Source: Chloroflexia bacterium SDU3-3
GTDB lineage: Bacteria > Chloroflexota > Chloroflexia > Chloroflexales > Roseiflexaceae
Direction of reading: 5' to 3'
Length of the DNA: 64,000 bases
NCBI GenBank assembly: GCA_009268125.1
Contig: WBOU01000002.1
Span: forward strand, 310,001 to 374,000
How positions within the stretch are numbered: position 1 is the first letter of the stretch; each line of letters begins with the position of its first letter. Shown piece by piece: positions 46,093 to 54,309 of this stretch. Position numbers and translations under genes: made by a program. The notes beneath the pieces are model-generated. The model was given only the letters and a program-made list of their open reading frames with translations. It had not been told where the DNA came from and made no database searches.

Positions 46093-48162
46093 ATGGCATC
46101 GGAGAGCGCAACGACGTTCATACGCGGCGCATGCCCGCACGACTGCCCCGACACATGCGCCACCATCACCGAGGTGCAGGATGGCCGCGCCGTGCGCTTC
46201 TACGCCGACAAGTCGCACGCGCACACCCAGGGCTGGCTGTGCGCCAAGGTGCGCCCCTACCTAGAGCGCGTGTACGCCCCCGACCGCCTGCTGCACCCGC
46301 TGCGGCGCGCTGGGCCGAAGGGCAGCGGCCAGTGGCAGCAGATCAGCTGGGATGAGGCGATCGGCACGATCGCGACGCGCTGGAAGCAGATTATCGCCGA
46401 TCATAGCGCGGCGGCCATCCTGCCCTACTCCTACTCGGGCACGCTGGGCATGCTGCAGATGGGCGTGTGCGACGCGCGGCTCTGGAACCGCATGGGCGCG
46501 AGCGGGCTGGATCGGGCGATCTGTGGCGCAGCCGCCGAGGTGGCGGTGGAGTCGACCTACGGGGCGCGCTGGGCGCCCGACCCCGCGCAGGTGATGGAGA
46601 GCAAGCTGGTGCTGATCTGGGGCCACAACCCGGCCAGCACCGGGCCGCACTTTATGCCCTTCCTGCGCCAGGCCCAGAAGAACGGCGCGTATGTGGTGGT
46701 GGTCGACCCGCGCCGCACGATCACGGCGCGCTCCGCCGATCTGCACATCCAGCCCCGCCCCGCCACCGATGCGGCGCTGGCCCTGGCCCTGATGCAGGTG
46801 ATCTTCGCCGAGGGCCTGCACGACGAGGCCTACCTGGAGGCGCACACCGTGGGCTGGCGCGAGCTGCGCGAGCGCGCCGAGGCCTACCCGCCCGAGCGCG
46901 CCGAGGCGATCACGGGCGTGCCCGCCGAGGCCATCCGCGATCTGGCGCGGCGCTACGCCCAGGCCAAGCCCGCCCTGCTGAAGACCGCCGACGGCGTGCA
47001 GCGCCACGGCAACGGCGGCCAGACCATCCGCGCGCTGTGCTGCCTGCCCGCCATCACGGGGAACGTGGGCAGGCGCGGCGGCGGCTTCTCCTACAGCACC
47101 GGCGGCTACGGTCGCTGGAACAGCGAGGCCGTGGGCCACGCCAGCGAGTGCCCGCCACCGCCGCGCACGATCAACATGAATCGACTGGGCGCGGCGCTGA
47201 TGGGCGAGGCCCAGGAGCCGCCGATCAAGAGCCTGTATGTGTACGCCGCCAACCCTGTGGCCTCCACGCCCAACGCGGGCCTGATCGTGCAGGGGCTGGA
47301 GCGCGAGGAGCTGTTCACCGTGGTGCACGAGCAGTTCATGACCGACACGGCCCGCTACGCCGACATCGTGCTGCCCGCCACCACCCAGCTTGAGCACGCC
47401 GACCTGCATAAGGCCTACGGCCAGCGCCACATCCAGTACAACGCCCCAGCCATCGCGCCGCTGGGCGAGGCCAAGAGCAATTGGGATGTGATGCGGCTGC
47501 TGGCCAGCGCCATGGGCTACACCGAGCCGTGGTTGCAGGCCAGCGCCGAGGATGTCATCCGCGAGGTGCTGGACGCCACGCGGGCCAGCAACCCCTACAT
47601 GGCAGGCGTCACCTTCGAGCGCCTGCAGGCCGAGGGCAGCGTGCCGCTCAGCTTCGCGCCCGGGAAGGATGTGCCCTTCGCCGATGGCATCTTCCCCACG
47701 CCCTCGGGCAAGATCGAGCTGCGCTGCGACCGCATGCGCGAGCACGGCGTGGATGCGCTGCCCGACTACAGCGCCCCCCACGAGCTGCGCGCGCCCGCGC
47801 CTGGCTCGCTGGTGCTGATCAGCGGGGCCTCGCACCATTTTGTCTCATCCAGCTTCGGCGGCCAGCCCAGCCTGATGGCCAAGGAGGGCGAGCCATTTGT
47901 CGAGCTGAACCCCGCCGATGCGGCGGCGCGTGGCATCGCCCAGGGCGACCACGTGGTGGTGCGCAGCGAGCGCGGCTGGTGCGAGCTGCGCGCGGTGGTG
48001 ACCGATGACGTGATGCCGGGCGTGGCGATCGCGCCCAAGGGCCACTGGGCCATGCACTCGCGCGGCGGGCGCAACGTAAACTGGACCACGCCCGATGCGC
48101 TGGGCGACCTGGGCGGCCAGAGCACCTTCCACAGCAACCTGGTGGAGGTGCGGCGGGCCTAG
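46093..48162 (+). CDS. Molybdopterin (bis-MGD) oxidoreductase, catalytic subunit
   Basis: 689 aa from the ATG at 46093 (GGAGGAGGGA upstream). An N-terminal [4Fe-4S] site CPHDCPDTC plus Cys in GWLCAKV (the first spacing is C-x3-C rather than C-x2-C). The molybdopterin domains run from ISWDEAIGTIATRWKQI to the C-terminal Molydop_binding domain (LVLISGASHHFVSSSFGG .. GDHVVVRSERG). ICGAAAE near residue 155 probably holds the Mo-ligand Cys. No Tat signal is seen, so it is cytoplasmic. No small FeS or membrane subunit is adjacent; it resembles stand-alone assimilatory or thiosulfate/polysulfide-type reductases, but the substrate is unknown. It ends at a long hairpin. Confidence 0.9.
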   Translation: MASESATTFIRGACPHDCPDTCATITEVQDGRAVRFYADKSHAHTQGWLCAKVRPYLERVYAPDRLLHPLRRAGPKGSGQWQQISWDEAIGTIATRWKQIIADHSAAAILPYSYSGTLGMLQMGVCDARLWNRMGASGLDRAICGAAAEVAVESTYGARWAPDPAQVMESKLVLIWGHNPASTGPHFMPFLRQAQKNGAYVVVVDPRRTITARSADLHIQPRPATDAALALALMQVIFAEGLHDEAYLEAHTVGWRELRERAEAYPPERAEAITGVPAEAIRDLARRYAQAKPALLKTADGVQRHGNGGQTIRALCCLPAITGNVGRRGGGFSYSTGGYGRWNSEAVGHASECPPPPRTINMNRLGAALMGEAQEPPIKSLYVYAANPVASTPNAGLIVQGLEREELFTVVHEQFMTDTARYADIVLPATTQLEHADLHKAYGQRHIQYNAPAIAPLGEAKSNWDVMRLLASAMGYTEPWLQASAEDVIREVLDATRASNPYMAGVTFERLQAEGSVPLSFAPGKDVPFADGIFPTPSGKIELRCDRMREHGVDALPDYSAPHELRAPAPGSLVLISGASHHFVSSSFGGQPSLMAKEGEPFVELNPADAAARGIAQGDHVVVRSERGWCELRAVVTDDVMPGVAIAPKGHWAMHSRGGRNVNWTTPDALGDLGGQSTFHSNLVEVRRA

Positions 48163-48177
48163 GTTCGCTGGCGCACA

Positions 48178-48214
48178 GCAACGCCCCAGCCGGATGTTCC
48201 GGCTGGGGCGTTGC
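48178..48214. terminator. Long hairpin between converging genes
   Basis: GCAACGCCCCAGCCGG (48178-48193) is the exact complement of 48199-48214. The stem can extend by one A-T pair, leaving a TGT loop. T tracts are poor on the + side. Confidence 0.7.
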
Positions 48215-48231
48215 GCTGCTTTCGGCCATGT

Positions 48232-48453
48232 TTAGCCCTGCCGCGCCTGCTCCTCCATCATCTTGCGCAGGCTCAGCGGGCGCATGTCGGTCCAGACCTC
48301 GTGGATATATTCGAGGCAGTCGGCCTTTAGGCCTTCCTTGCCCACCTTGTTCCATCCCAGGGGCAGCTCGCGGTCGGCTGGCCAGATCGAGTACTGCTCC
48401 TCGTGGTTGACCACCACCGCGTAGATCGTGGTGTCTTCTCGCTCATCGGACAT
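48232..48453 (-). CDS. MbtH-like protein, no NRPS nearby
   Basis: 73 aa from the ATG at 48453 (GGAGG six bases upstream). Matches the MbtH signature almost throughout: [50 protein letters not shown]. MbtH proteins bind adenylation domains of non-ribosomal peptide synthetases and are needed for their folding or activity. No adenylation domain, thioesterase or transporter for such a pathway is in the 64 kb, so its partner must be elsewhere. Slightly extended by an acidic N-terminus (SDEREDTT). A CATACT box lies about 31 bp upstream. Confidence 0.95.
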   Translation of the reverse strand: MSDEREDTTIYAVVVNHEEQYSIWPADRELPLGWNKVGKEGLKADCLEYIHEVWTDMRPLSLRKMMEEQARQG

Positions 48454-48705
48454 GTGGCCTCCTTCTATGGTTGCTTGGTTGCTAGTATGAGAGCGCGGCT
48501 CACATTGAGTTGAATCTACAGGCAAGCCGCGGCGGGAACAATGAGCAATCAGTAAGGTTTGGCTTGGTACCTTTGTTCTCGCTGCATCCCCTGGGTATTG
48601 GATTGTTCTGTGGCATAGGCGCGGATTGTGCTAGGGAAATAGGTTGGATGTATGCTAGCATGCACAGGAAGAATGGCAACATATGTTCGTTAAAGGGTGT
48701 GGAAC

Positions 48706-49461
48706 ATGGTCGAGGGAGAATTTGAGGCTGGCGCTGGCGCTTTCGCCCGGCCCCGCTCTGGTGATTTCTGGCAGGGCTTTCGCGACACCATCCCGCTGTG
48801 GCTGGGCGTCGCGCCGTTTGGCGCGATCTACGCGGTCAGCGCGCTGAGCGCGGGGCTTGACCCGCTGCAGACACTGTTTATGTCGCTGTTTGTGTTCGCG
48901 GGGGCGTCGCAGGTCACGGCGGCTGGCCTGTTCGCCAGCGCGGCCACACCCTGGACGATCGTGCTGACCACCGCGATCATCAACGCGCGCCACCTGCTGC
49001 TGGCGGCCTCGCTTGCGCCGCTGGTGCGCGAGCGCCCCGCCGCCGAGAAGGCCATGCTGGGCGCGCAGCTGACCGACGAGAGCTACGCGGTGGGCATGCG
49101 CCGCTGGCTGGCTGGGAAGGGTAGCGCGGCCTACCAGTTCGGCTCGAACATCAGCCTCTATACCATCTGGCAGATCAGCACGGCGGCGGGCCTGCTGATC
49201 GGCTCGCGCATCCCCGATCCGGCATCCTATGGCCTCGATCTGGTCTTTCCGCTCACCTTTATCGGCCTGCTGGTGCCGCTGCTGAAGAGCCGCGCGAGCC
49301 TGGCCGTGGCGGTGCTGGCGGGCCTGCTGACGCTGGCTGGCGCGCTGCTGCTGCCGGGGCGATGGTACATCCTGATCGCCGGTGTGGCGGCCAGCGGCGC
49401 TGGGGCGTGGCTCACCCGCGCCGAGTATGCCCACACGGGCGGTGAGGAGGAGCCGCGATGA
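48706..49461 (+). CDS. azlC: AzlC family branched-chain amino acid exporter, large subunit
   Basis: 251 aa from the ATG at 48706 (AAGGG nine bases upstream). AzlC features: FWQGFRDTIPLWLGVAPFGAIY, FVFAGASQVTAAGLF, TTAIINARHLLLAASLAP, LTDESYAVGMRR, then five further hydrophobic segments. Works with AzlD to export branched-chain amino acids or analogues such as azaleucine. Its last four bases overlap the azlD start (ATGA), indicating coupled translation. The divergent mbtH gene shares its upstream region, which contains the palindrome ATGCTAGCAT (48652-48661). Confidence 0.93.
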   Translation: MVEGEFEAGAGAFARPRSGDFWQGFRDTIPLWLGVAPFGAIYAVSALSAGLDPLQTLFMSLFVFAGASQVTAAGLFASAATPWTIVLTTAIINARHLLLAASLAPLVRERPAAEKAMLGAQLTDESYAVGMRRWLAGKGSAAYQFGSNISLYTIWQISTAAGLLIGSRIPDPASYGLDLVFPLTFIGLLVPLLKSRASLAVAVLAGLLTLAGALLLPGRWYILIAGVAASGAGAWLTRAEYAHTGGEEEPR

Positions 49462-49772
49462 CGATCTATCTGACCATGGTTGCGATGGCGCTGGTGACGG
49501 TCGCGGCGCGGGTCGCGCCCATGCTGCTGCTGCGCGGCGAGCTGCCCGCGTGGCTGCGCAGCTGGCTGGGCTTCGTGCCGATCGCCGTATTTGTGGCGCT
49601 CATCCTGCCCGCCCTGGTGATCCAGGATGTTGGCGCGGCCCGCTCCCTAACCTTCGGCCCTGCCCTGCCCGCAGGCGTGGTGGGCGCGCTGGTGGCCTGG
49701 CGCACCCAGAACGTGCTGCTCACCATCGCGGCGGGCATGCTGACCTTCTGGCTGCTGCGCGGGCTGTTCTAG
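49458..49772 (+). CDS. azlD: AzlD family branched-chain amino acid transport, small subunit
   Basis: 104 aa with three to four hydrophobic segments: YLTMVAMALVTVAARVAPML, WLGFVPIAVFVALILPALVI and VLLTIAAGMLTFWLLRGLF. The VTVAARVAPMLLLRG motif and size are typical of AzlD. ATGA overlap with azlC. Followed by a GC-rich hairpin at 49779-49810. Confidence 0.93.
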   Translation: MTIYLTMVAMALVTVAARVAPMLLLRGELPAWLRSWLGFVPIAVFVALILPALVIQDVGAARSLTFGPALPAGVVGALVAWRTQNVLLTIAAGMLTFWLLRGLF

Positions 49773-49778
49773 CGCAGT

Positions 49779-49810
49779 GCGGGCGGGGCGGCATCGCCAG
49801 CCCCGCCCGC
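49779..49810. terminator. Hairpin between azlD and the baeRF gene
   Basis: GCGGGCGGGGC (49779-49789) pairs with GCCCCGCCCGC (49800-49810), 11 bp, without a T tract. It lies between converging genes. Confidence 0.55.
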
Positions 49811-49816
49811 GCCTGC

Positions 49817-50971
49817 CTAGCTGCCGCCTGCCTGCTTGGCCTGCACGTCGTCGCGGTAGTGCAGCAGCGCGCCCACGCCGTCGTTGCTGGCCAGGTACGC
49901 GCTCTCCTCCACGATCTCCACATCCGCGCCCTGCTGCAGCGCGCGGAACACAAAGGCCTCCCTCAGGTCGATCTCGCTCAGCGGTGTGCCGTCGTAGGGG
50001 TCGCTCAGGTAGCCGGGCGCGAACAGGAACCCGCTGCTCGGGTTGATGCGCCCGCTGCCCGCGAAGCTCGCCTGCATCACCAGTGTGCGCACTTGGCCCT
50101 TGCTGAGCGCCAGCGCGGTGGCCGCCGTGCCTGCCACGCCGCGCGCGTCGGCCCCGACCTCGTTCTCCAGCTCGGTGGCGATCTGCTGCTCTTTCTGGCG
50201 CTCCACATCGGTCATCAGCGGGGTGATCGTTGCCATCATGCTGGCCATGTCGGCGTGTGGGTCCAGGTTGATGTAGGCCACCGCCAGATCCTGGATGTGC
50301 TTCGGCAATGTATCGAGCACGATGCCCTTGATCGCGTCGTTGCTGGAGAGGATCACGTGCTCCACGCCATAGCGCTCGATCACCTGCCCCAGCTCCTGCG
50401 CCAGATCTTTGATGTGGGCCTTGATCACGTTGTCGGTGCGGCGCTGGAACAGCATCTGGGCCTGCCCGCCTTGGTCAAAGCGCTTGATCTTCTCGTCGGC
50501 CTCGGTCGCGGCCACGTGCTCGGGCTGGTTGTAGGCGATCACGAAGATCTGGGCCTCCTGGCCCTCGGCGATCACCAGGGCGTAGGTCTCGTTATCGTCG
50601 GCGATGCGGGCCAGCTGAAACAGGTGCGGGAAGCGGTCGAGCGCCACGCTGGTCTGCACCGGCGCGTGCAGCGGCAGGGCCTGCCAGAGCTGCTGGTCGG
50701 GGCTGCTGAATACCGCGATGCCGGTGGCGTCGGCGGGGGCCTGGGTGTCGAGGTAGCCCATGATCTGGCCCAGCTGCTGCCGGGCCTGCTCGTGCGCCTC
50801 GCCGTGCAGGCTCTGCTCGGCGAGCAGCCGCTCTAGCTCCTGCTCGATCTGGCGGCGCGCAGGGCGCTGGCCGCTGTCGGTCTGGCCCCAGTCGGCGTAG
50901 ATGCTCAGGATCGGGCCTTCGCCCGAGGTCGCAGCAAGCTGCCTCAGCGCAGCGTGAAGATCGGTTGCCAT
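49817..50971 (-). CDS. Bacterial archaeo-eukaryotic release factor-like protein (baeRF/Vms1-related)
   Basis: 384 aa from the ATG at 50971 (GAGGAG eight bases upstream). The layout recalls eRF1/Vms1-like proteins: an N-terminal alpha/beta domain (ILSIYADWGQTDSGQRPARRQ .. TGIAVFSSPDQQLWQALPL .. YALVIAEGQEAQIFVI), a middle basic segment, and a C-terminal L7Ae/eRF1 domain-3-like half (VEHVILSSNDAIKGIVLDTLP .. VRTLVMQASF .. GADVEIVEES). baeRF proteins are predicted to act in ribosome rescue as peptidyl-tRNA hydrolases; I cannot point to a GGQ loop here. Assignment to family 10 is from memory. Divergent from the S9 peptidase. Confidence 0.65.
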   Translation of the reverse strand: MATDLHAALRQLAATSGEGPILSIYADWGQTDSGQRPARRQIEQELERLLAEQSLHGEAHEQARQQLGQIMGYLDTQAPADATGIAVFSSPDQQLWQALPLHAPVQTSVALDRFPHLFQLARIADDNETYALVIAEGQEAQIFVIAYNQPEHVAATEADEKIKRFDQGGQAQMLFQRRTDNVIKAHIKDLAQELGQVIERYGVEHVILSSNDAIKGIVLDTLPKHIQDLAVAYINLDPHADMASMMATITPLMTDVERQKEQQIATELENEVGADARGVAGTAATALALSKGQVRTLVMQASFAGSGRINPSSGFLFAPGYLSDPYDGTPLSEIDLREAFVFRALQQGADVEIVEESAYLASNDGVGALLHYRDDVQAKQAGGS

Positions 50972-51041
50972 AATCGTCTCCTCTCTTTTCTGCTTGCTTG
51001 GGATGGGAGCAAGCCATATACCACGGATGCTGCATTTGCCG

Positions 51042-51050
51042 TGGTACAAT
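51042..51050 (+). promoter_or_regulatory. Extended -10 promoter of the S9 peptidase gene
   Basis: TGGTACAAT (-10 at 51045-51050), 135 bp before the ATG at 51186. The leader has GGGAG nine bases before the ATG. No other feature is seen in the 214-bp divergent gap. Confidence 0.45.
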
Positions 51051-51185
51051 CGATCTATAGCATTCCTCGCTGGCCCACCCACGCGCGAGGCACACGGCGA
51101 GAACTGGGGCGCGGACACCAAGGAAACACCCCACAGAGAACAATAAAACGATTTGCTCTAGGCTTTCGATGACGGGAGATATGCT

Positions 51186-53093
51186 ATGCGGACTGCGACC
51201 CCGGAGGATGTGCTCGCGTTCTCCTCGCTGACGGATGTTTCGATCACCCCTGACGGCGCGCTGATCACCTTCACACGCTGCGAGCCATTTAAAGAGTACC
51301 AGGGCTTTGTGAAGCGCCAGATCTGGGCGGTGCCGACCAGCGGCGGCGAGCCGCGGCCCTACACCAGCGGCACCCGATCCGACAGCTCGCCCACGTGGTC
51401 GCCCGATGGCCGCACCCTGGCCTTCCTCTCCGACCGCGATGGCGGCCTGGCCCAGGTCTACCTGCTGCCCCGCGCTGGCGGCGAGGCCCGGCGGCTGGTC
51501 CAGACCGCAGGCTGCATCCACGAGATCGCGTGGTCGCCCGACGGCACGAAGATCGGCATCCTGATGAGCGACCCCGAGCCTGCCGATGCGCTTGAGCGCC
51601 GCCGACGCGGCGACGACGCGGCGGAGTTCGAGCAGGCGCACGCATGGTGGCGCGTGTGGTCCGCCGATGTGGCCAGCGGCGAGCTGCGCCAGCTGACCAC
51701 CGGCGACGTGCAGATCTGGGAGTTCGGCTGGGCGCCCGATGGCGGCCTGGCGCTGCTGACCGCCGCCGAGCCGTACGAGTGGTCGTGGTTCGCCACCTCG
51801 GTGGCCTACGTGGGGCCGGATGGCGGCGTGCCGCGCACGATCTACCAGGTGCCCGAGAAGTGCTTTGCGATGCCCCGCGTGACGCCCGACGGCGCGTGTG
51901 TTGCGGTGCTCTCGGGGATCTGGAGCGACCGTGGCATGAACGCAGGCGACCTGCTGCTCATCCCGATCGGCGGCGGCGCGCCGCGCAATCTGACCGAGGG
52001 CTACCCCGGCAGCCTGTGGTGGTACCAGTTCTCGCCCGACATGGCGCGGGTGGACTATATGGCCTACGAGCGCGGCGAGGGCGCGGTGGGCCAGATCGAC
52101 CTGGCCGCAGGCACTGGCCCGGTGGCCCGCGCGCGCGGCGAGTTCGCGATCAGCGAGAGCTACCTATCGCGCTACATCGCGGATGATGGCACCGTGGCCC
52201 TGGTGCGCAGCGACGCCACCACCCCGCAGGAGGTGTGGACACTGGATGCGGCGGGCGAGTGGCGCAAGCTCACCGCGCTGCACGCCGAGCTGGCCGCCGA
52301 GCTGGCGGTGGGCGAGCAGCGCACCGTGCGCTGGCGCAGCGCCGACGGGCTGGAGATCCAGGGCATCCTGATCCTGCCGGTGGGCTACCAGCCCGGCAAG
52401 CCCGTGCCCATGGTCACGTGGGTGCACGGCGGCCCGGCCTGGCTCTACCTGCACAACTACTACGTGGCCAACCGCGCCCTCCAGCTGTTCGCGGGCGATG
52501 GCTACGCGGTGTTCCTGCCCAACCCGCGCGGCAGCAACGGCTGGGGCGTGGAGTTCCTGGAGCTGAACATCGGCGACTTCGGCGGGAAGGACTACGAGGA
52601 TATTATCAGCGGGATCGACGAGCTGGTGGCCGAGGGTATCGCCGACCCGGACCGGCTGGGCATCGGCGGGTGGAGCTACGGCGGCTATATGACGGCCTGG
52701 GCGATCACGCAGACCACGCGCTTCAAGGCGGCCATGGTGGGCGCGGCGATCACCAACTGGCGCTCGTTCCACGGCGGCGCGCACATCGGCCTGTGGGATC
52801 GGGTGTCGCTGCGGGCTAACCCCTACGAGCAGGGCGGCGTGTTCGACACGCGCGCGCCGATCACCTTCGTGGAGCGCGTGACCACGCCGACGCTCATTCA
52901 GCACGGCGAGCTTGACCGGATCGTGCCGGTGGACCAGGGCTACGAGTTCTTCCGCGCGCTGAAGGATCGCGGCGTGCCGGTGGAGATGGTGACCTACCCG
53001 CGCACTGGCCACGGCGTGATCGAGCGCTACCACCAGCTCGACCGCATGCGCCGCTGGGTCGAGCTGTTCCGGCAGTATCTGGGTGAGGCGTAG
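51186..53093 (+). CDS. S9 family (prolyl oligopeptidase / acylaminoacyl-type) serine peptidase
   Basis: 635 aa. The N-terminal 370 residues form a WD40-like beta-propeller (TolB/PD40 repeats: SSPTWSPDGRTLAFLSD, HEIAWSPDGTKIGIL, WEFGWAPDGGLALL). The C-terminal alpha/beta hydrolase has WVHGGPAW (oxyanion region), nucleophile Ser in GIGGWSYGGYMT, Asp in LIQHGELDRIVPV and His in PRTGHGV. Cytoplasmic, since no signal peptide is present. S9C-type enzymes cleave short or N-acylated peptides. It ends with a perfect terminator. It is divergent from the baeRF gene with a 214-bp gap, so they may share regulation. Confidence 0.94.
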   Translation: MRTATPEDVLAFSSLTDVSITPDGALITFTRCEPFKEYQGFVKRQIWAVPTSGGEPRPYTSGTRSDSSPTWSPDGRTLAFLSDRDGGLAQVYLLPRAGGEARRLVQTAGCIHEIAWSPDGTKIGILMSDPEPADALERRRRGDDAAEFEQAHAWWRVWSADVASGELRQLTTGDVQIWEFGWAPDGGLALLTAAEPYEWSWFATSVAYVGPDGGVPRTIYQVPEKCFAMPRVTPDGACVAVLSGIWSDRGMNAGDLLLIPIGGGAPRNLTEGYPGSLWWYQFSPDMARVDYMAYERGEGAVGQIDLAAGTGPVARARGEFAISESYLSRYIADDGTVALVRSDATTPQEVWTLDAAGEWRKLTALHAELAAELAVGEQRTVRWRSADGLEIQGILILPVGYQPGKPVPMVTWVHGGPAWLYLHNYYVANRALQLFAGDGYAVFLPNPRGSNGWGVEFLELNIGDFGGKDYEDIISGIDELVAEGIADPDRLGIGGWSYGGYMTAWAITQTTRFKAAMVGAAITNWRSFHGGAHIGLWDRVSLRANPYEQGGVFDTRAPITFVERVTTPTLIQHGELDRIVPVDQGYEFFRALKDRGVPVEMVTYPRTGHGVIERYHQLDRMRRWVELFRQYLGEA

Positions 53094-53110
53094 GGGAGAT
53101 TAGAAAGCAG

Positions 53111-53143
53111 CAGGCGGGGCACACTAGCCCCGCCTGTTTTTTT
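53111..53143 (+). terminator. Rho-independent terminator
   Basis: CAGGCGGGGC (53111-53120), loop ACACTA, GCCCCGCCTG (53127-53136), T(7). It ends four bases before the converging DinB-like stop codon. Confidence 0.95.
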
Positions 53144-53146
53144 GTG

Positions 53147-53623
53147 TTAGCCCCACGCCTGCATCACCTGGCGCAGGATGCCTAGCTCGCCGATGTGGTA
53201 GGCGTTGTGGTCGGCGGCCAGCAGGATCTCGCGCAGGATGGTGTAGTCGGGCGCGTGCGGGATGGGCGCGGTCAGGTTGGTGTCGGGGCTGGTGGCCAGC
53301 GCCTCGATGTCGGCCAGATCGCGGCGGAAGGCGGCCACCGTGGCCTCCCACGCCTGGGCGTCGGCCTGGGTGCCGGGCGCGGGCCAGTAGCCCTCGGGCC
53401 AGGGCGGCGAGACGTGGGCCGGGTTGCGCACGAACTCCAGGATGTCCCACTGGGTGATGCGCAGGTGCTCGATCAGGTGCCACGGCGTGTAGCTGACATT
53501 GGGCGGAAGGGCGTTGATCTTGTCGAGCGGGAAGTCCTTCACGGCCTCATCGAAGCTCATGTGGGCGTTCCCGCCGCGCAGCAGGGCCACAAGCTGCTCG
53601 CGCAGTACAGTGTCGGCATTCAT
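53147..53623 (-). CDS. DinB-like (YfiT/BshC-type four-helix) metalloprotein
   Basis: 158 aa, four predicted helices with the DinB metal triad: His in PWHLIEHLRITQWDI and the pair in AADHNAYHIGELGILRQ. The C-terminal DHNAYHIGE..LR motif is the most diagnostic of the family. DinB-like proteins include thiol transferases and maleylpyruvate isomerases, often using bacillithiol or mycothiol; activity cannot be deduced. It sits directly downstream of the ABC permease gene on the same strand (31-base gap runs from 53624 to 53654), so it may be the last gene of that operon. Confidence 0.85.
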   Translation of the reverse strand: MNADTVLREQLVALLRGGNAHMSFDEAVKDFPLDKINALPPNVSYTPWHLIEHLRITQWDILEFVRNPAHVSPPWPEGYWPAPGTQADAQAWEATVAAFRRDLADIEALATSPDTNLTAPIPHAPDYTILREILLAADHNAYHIGELGILRQVMQAWG

Positions 53624-53654
53624 GGTTGGGGTTCCTTGTGTGTGTATGGTGCGG

Positions 53655-54308
53655 CTAGGGCTGCTCGGCCCCGGTGGGCAGGGCCACCAGGCGCTCGACG
53701 CCGCGCAGCAGCAGGTTGGCCAGCAGCGCCAGCGCGCCTACCGCCAGGCTGCCCGCCACGATCTTGGCGCGCTGGCCGCTGGCCACGCCCTGGAACAGCA
53801 GGGTGCCCAGCCCGCCCGCGTTGATCATGGCGGCGATGGTGCCGATGCCGATGATCGAGAGCGTGGCGATGCGCACCCCGGCCACGATCAGCGGCAGGGC
53901 CAGCGGCAGCTCGACCCGCCACAGCCGCTGCCAGGGCGTCATGCCCATGCCGCGCGCCGCCTCAAGCACCGCCGGGTCGATGCTGGTGAGGCCCAGCAGG
54001 GTGTTGCGCACCAGCACGATCTGGGCGTAGGCCACCAGCGCCACAATGGCGGTCTGCGGGCCGAGCCGGGTGAGCGGCAGCAGCAGCACCAGCATGGCCA
54101 GGCTGGGGATGGTGTAGATCACGCTGAGCACACCCAGCACGGGGCCGCGCAGGCTGGGCGTGCGGGCCAGCGCCACGCCTAGTGGCAGCGCGATCGCCAG
54201 GGCGATGCCCAGCGACACCAGCGTGATCCACAGCTGCTGCCAGGTGAGCTGGAGCATAAGGCCGGGGTTGCTGCCGATATAGCGCAGCCCCGCGAGGATC
54301 TGGTCCAT
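53655..54308 (-). CDS. Osmoprotectant-type ABC transporter permease (OpuCD/YehW-like)
   Basis: 217 aa from the ATG at 54308 (GGGAGG six bases upstream). Five to six TM segments and the BPD_transp_1 EAA loop EAARGMGMTPWQRLWRVELPLALPLIVAG. SVIYTIPSLAMLVLLLPL and NTLLGLTSIDPAVLEAARGMG are shared with OpuBB/OpuCB permeases for glycine betaine, choline or carnitine. Its ATG lies one base from the stop of the ATPase gene, so the pair is co-translated. Second permease of the system; the other is at 57067. Confidence 0.92.
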   Translation of the reverse strand: MDQILAGLRYIGSNPGLMLQLTWQQLWITLVSLGIALAIALPLGVALARTPSLRGPVLGVLSVIYTIPSLAMLVLLLPLTRLGPQTAIVALVAYAQIVLVRNTLLGLTSIDPAVLEAARGMGMTPWQRLWRVELPLALPLIVAGVRIATLSIIGIGTIAAMINAGGLGTLLFQGVASGQRAKIVAGSLAVGALALLANLLLRGVERLVALPTGAEQP

Positions 54309-54309
54309 G

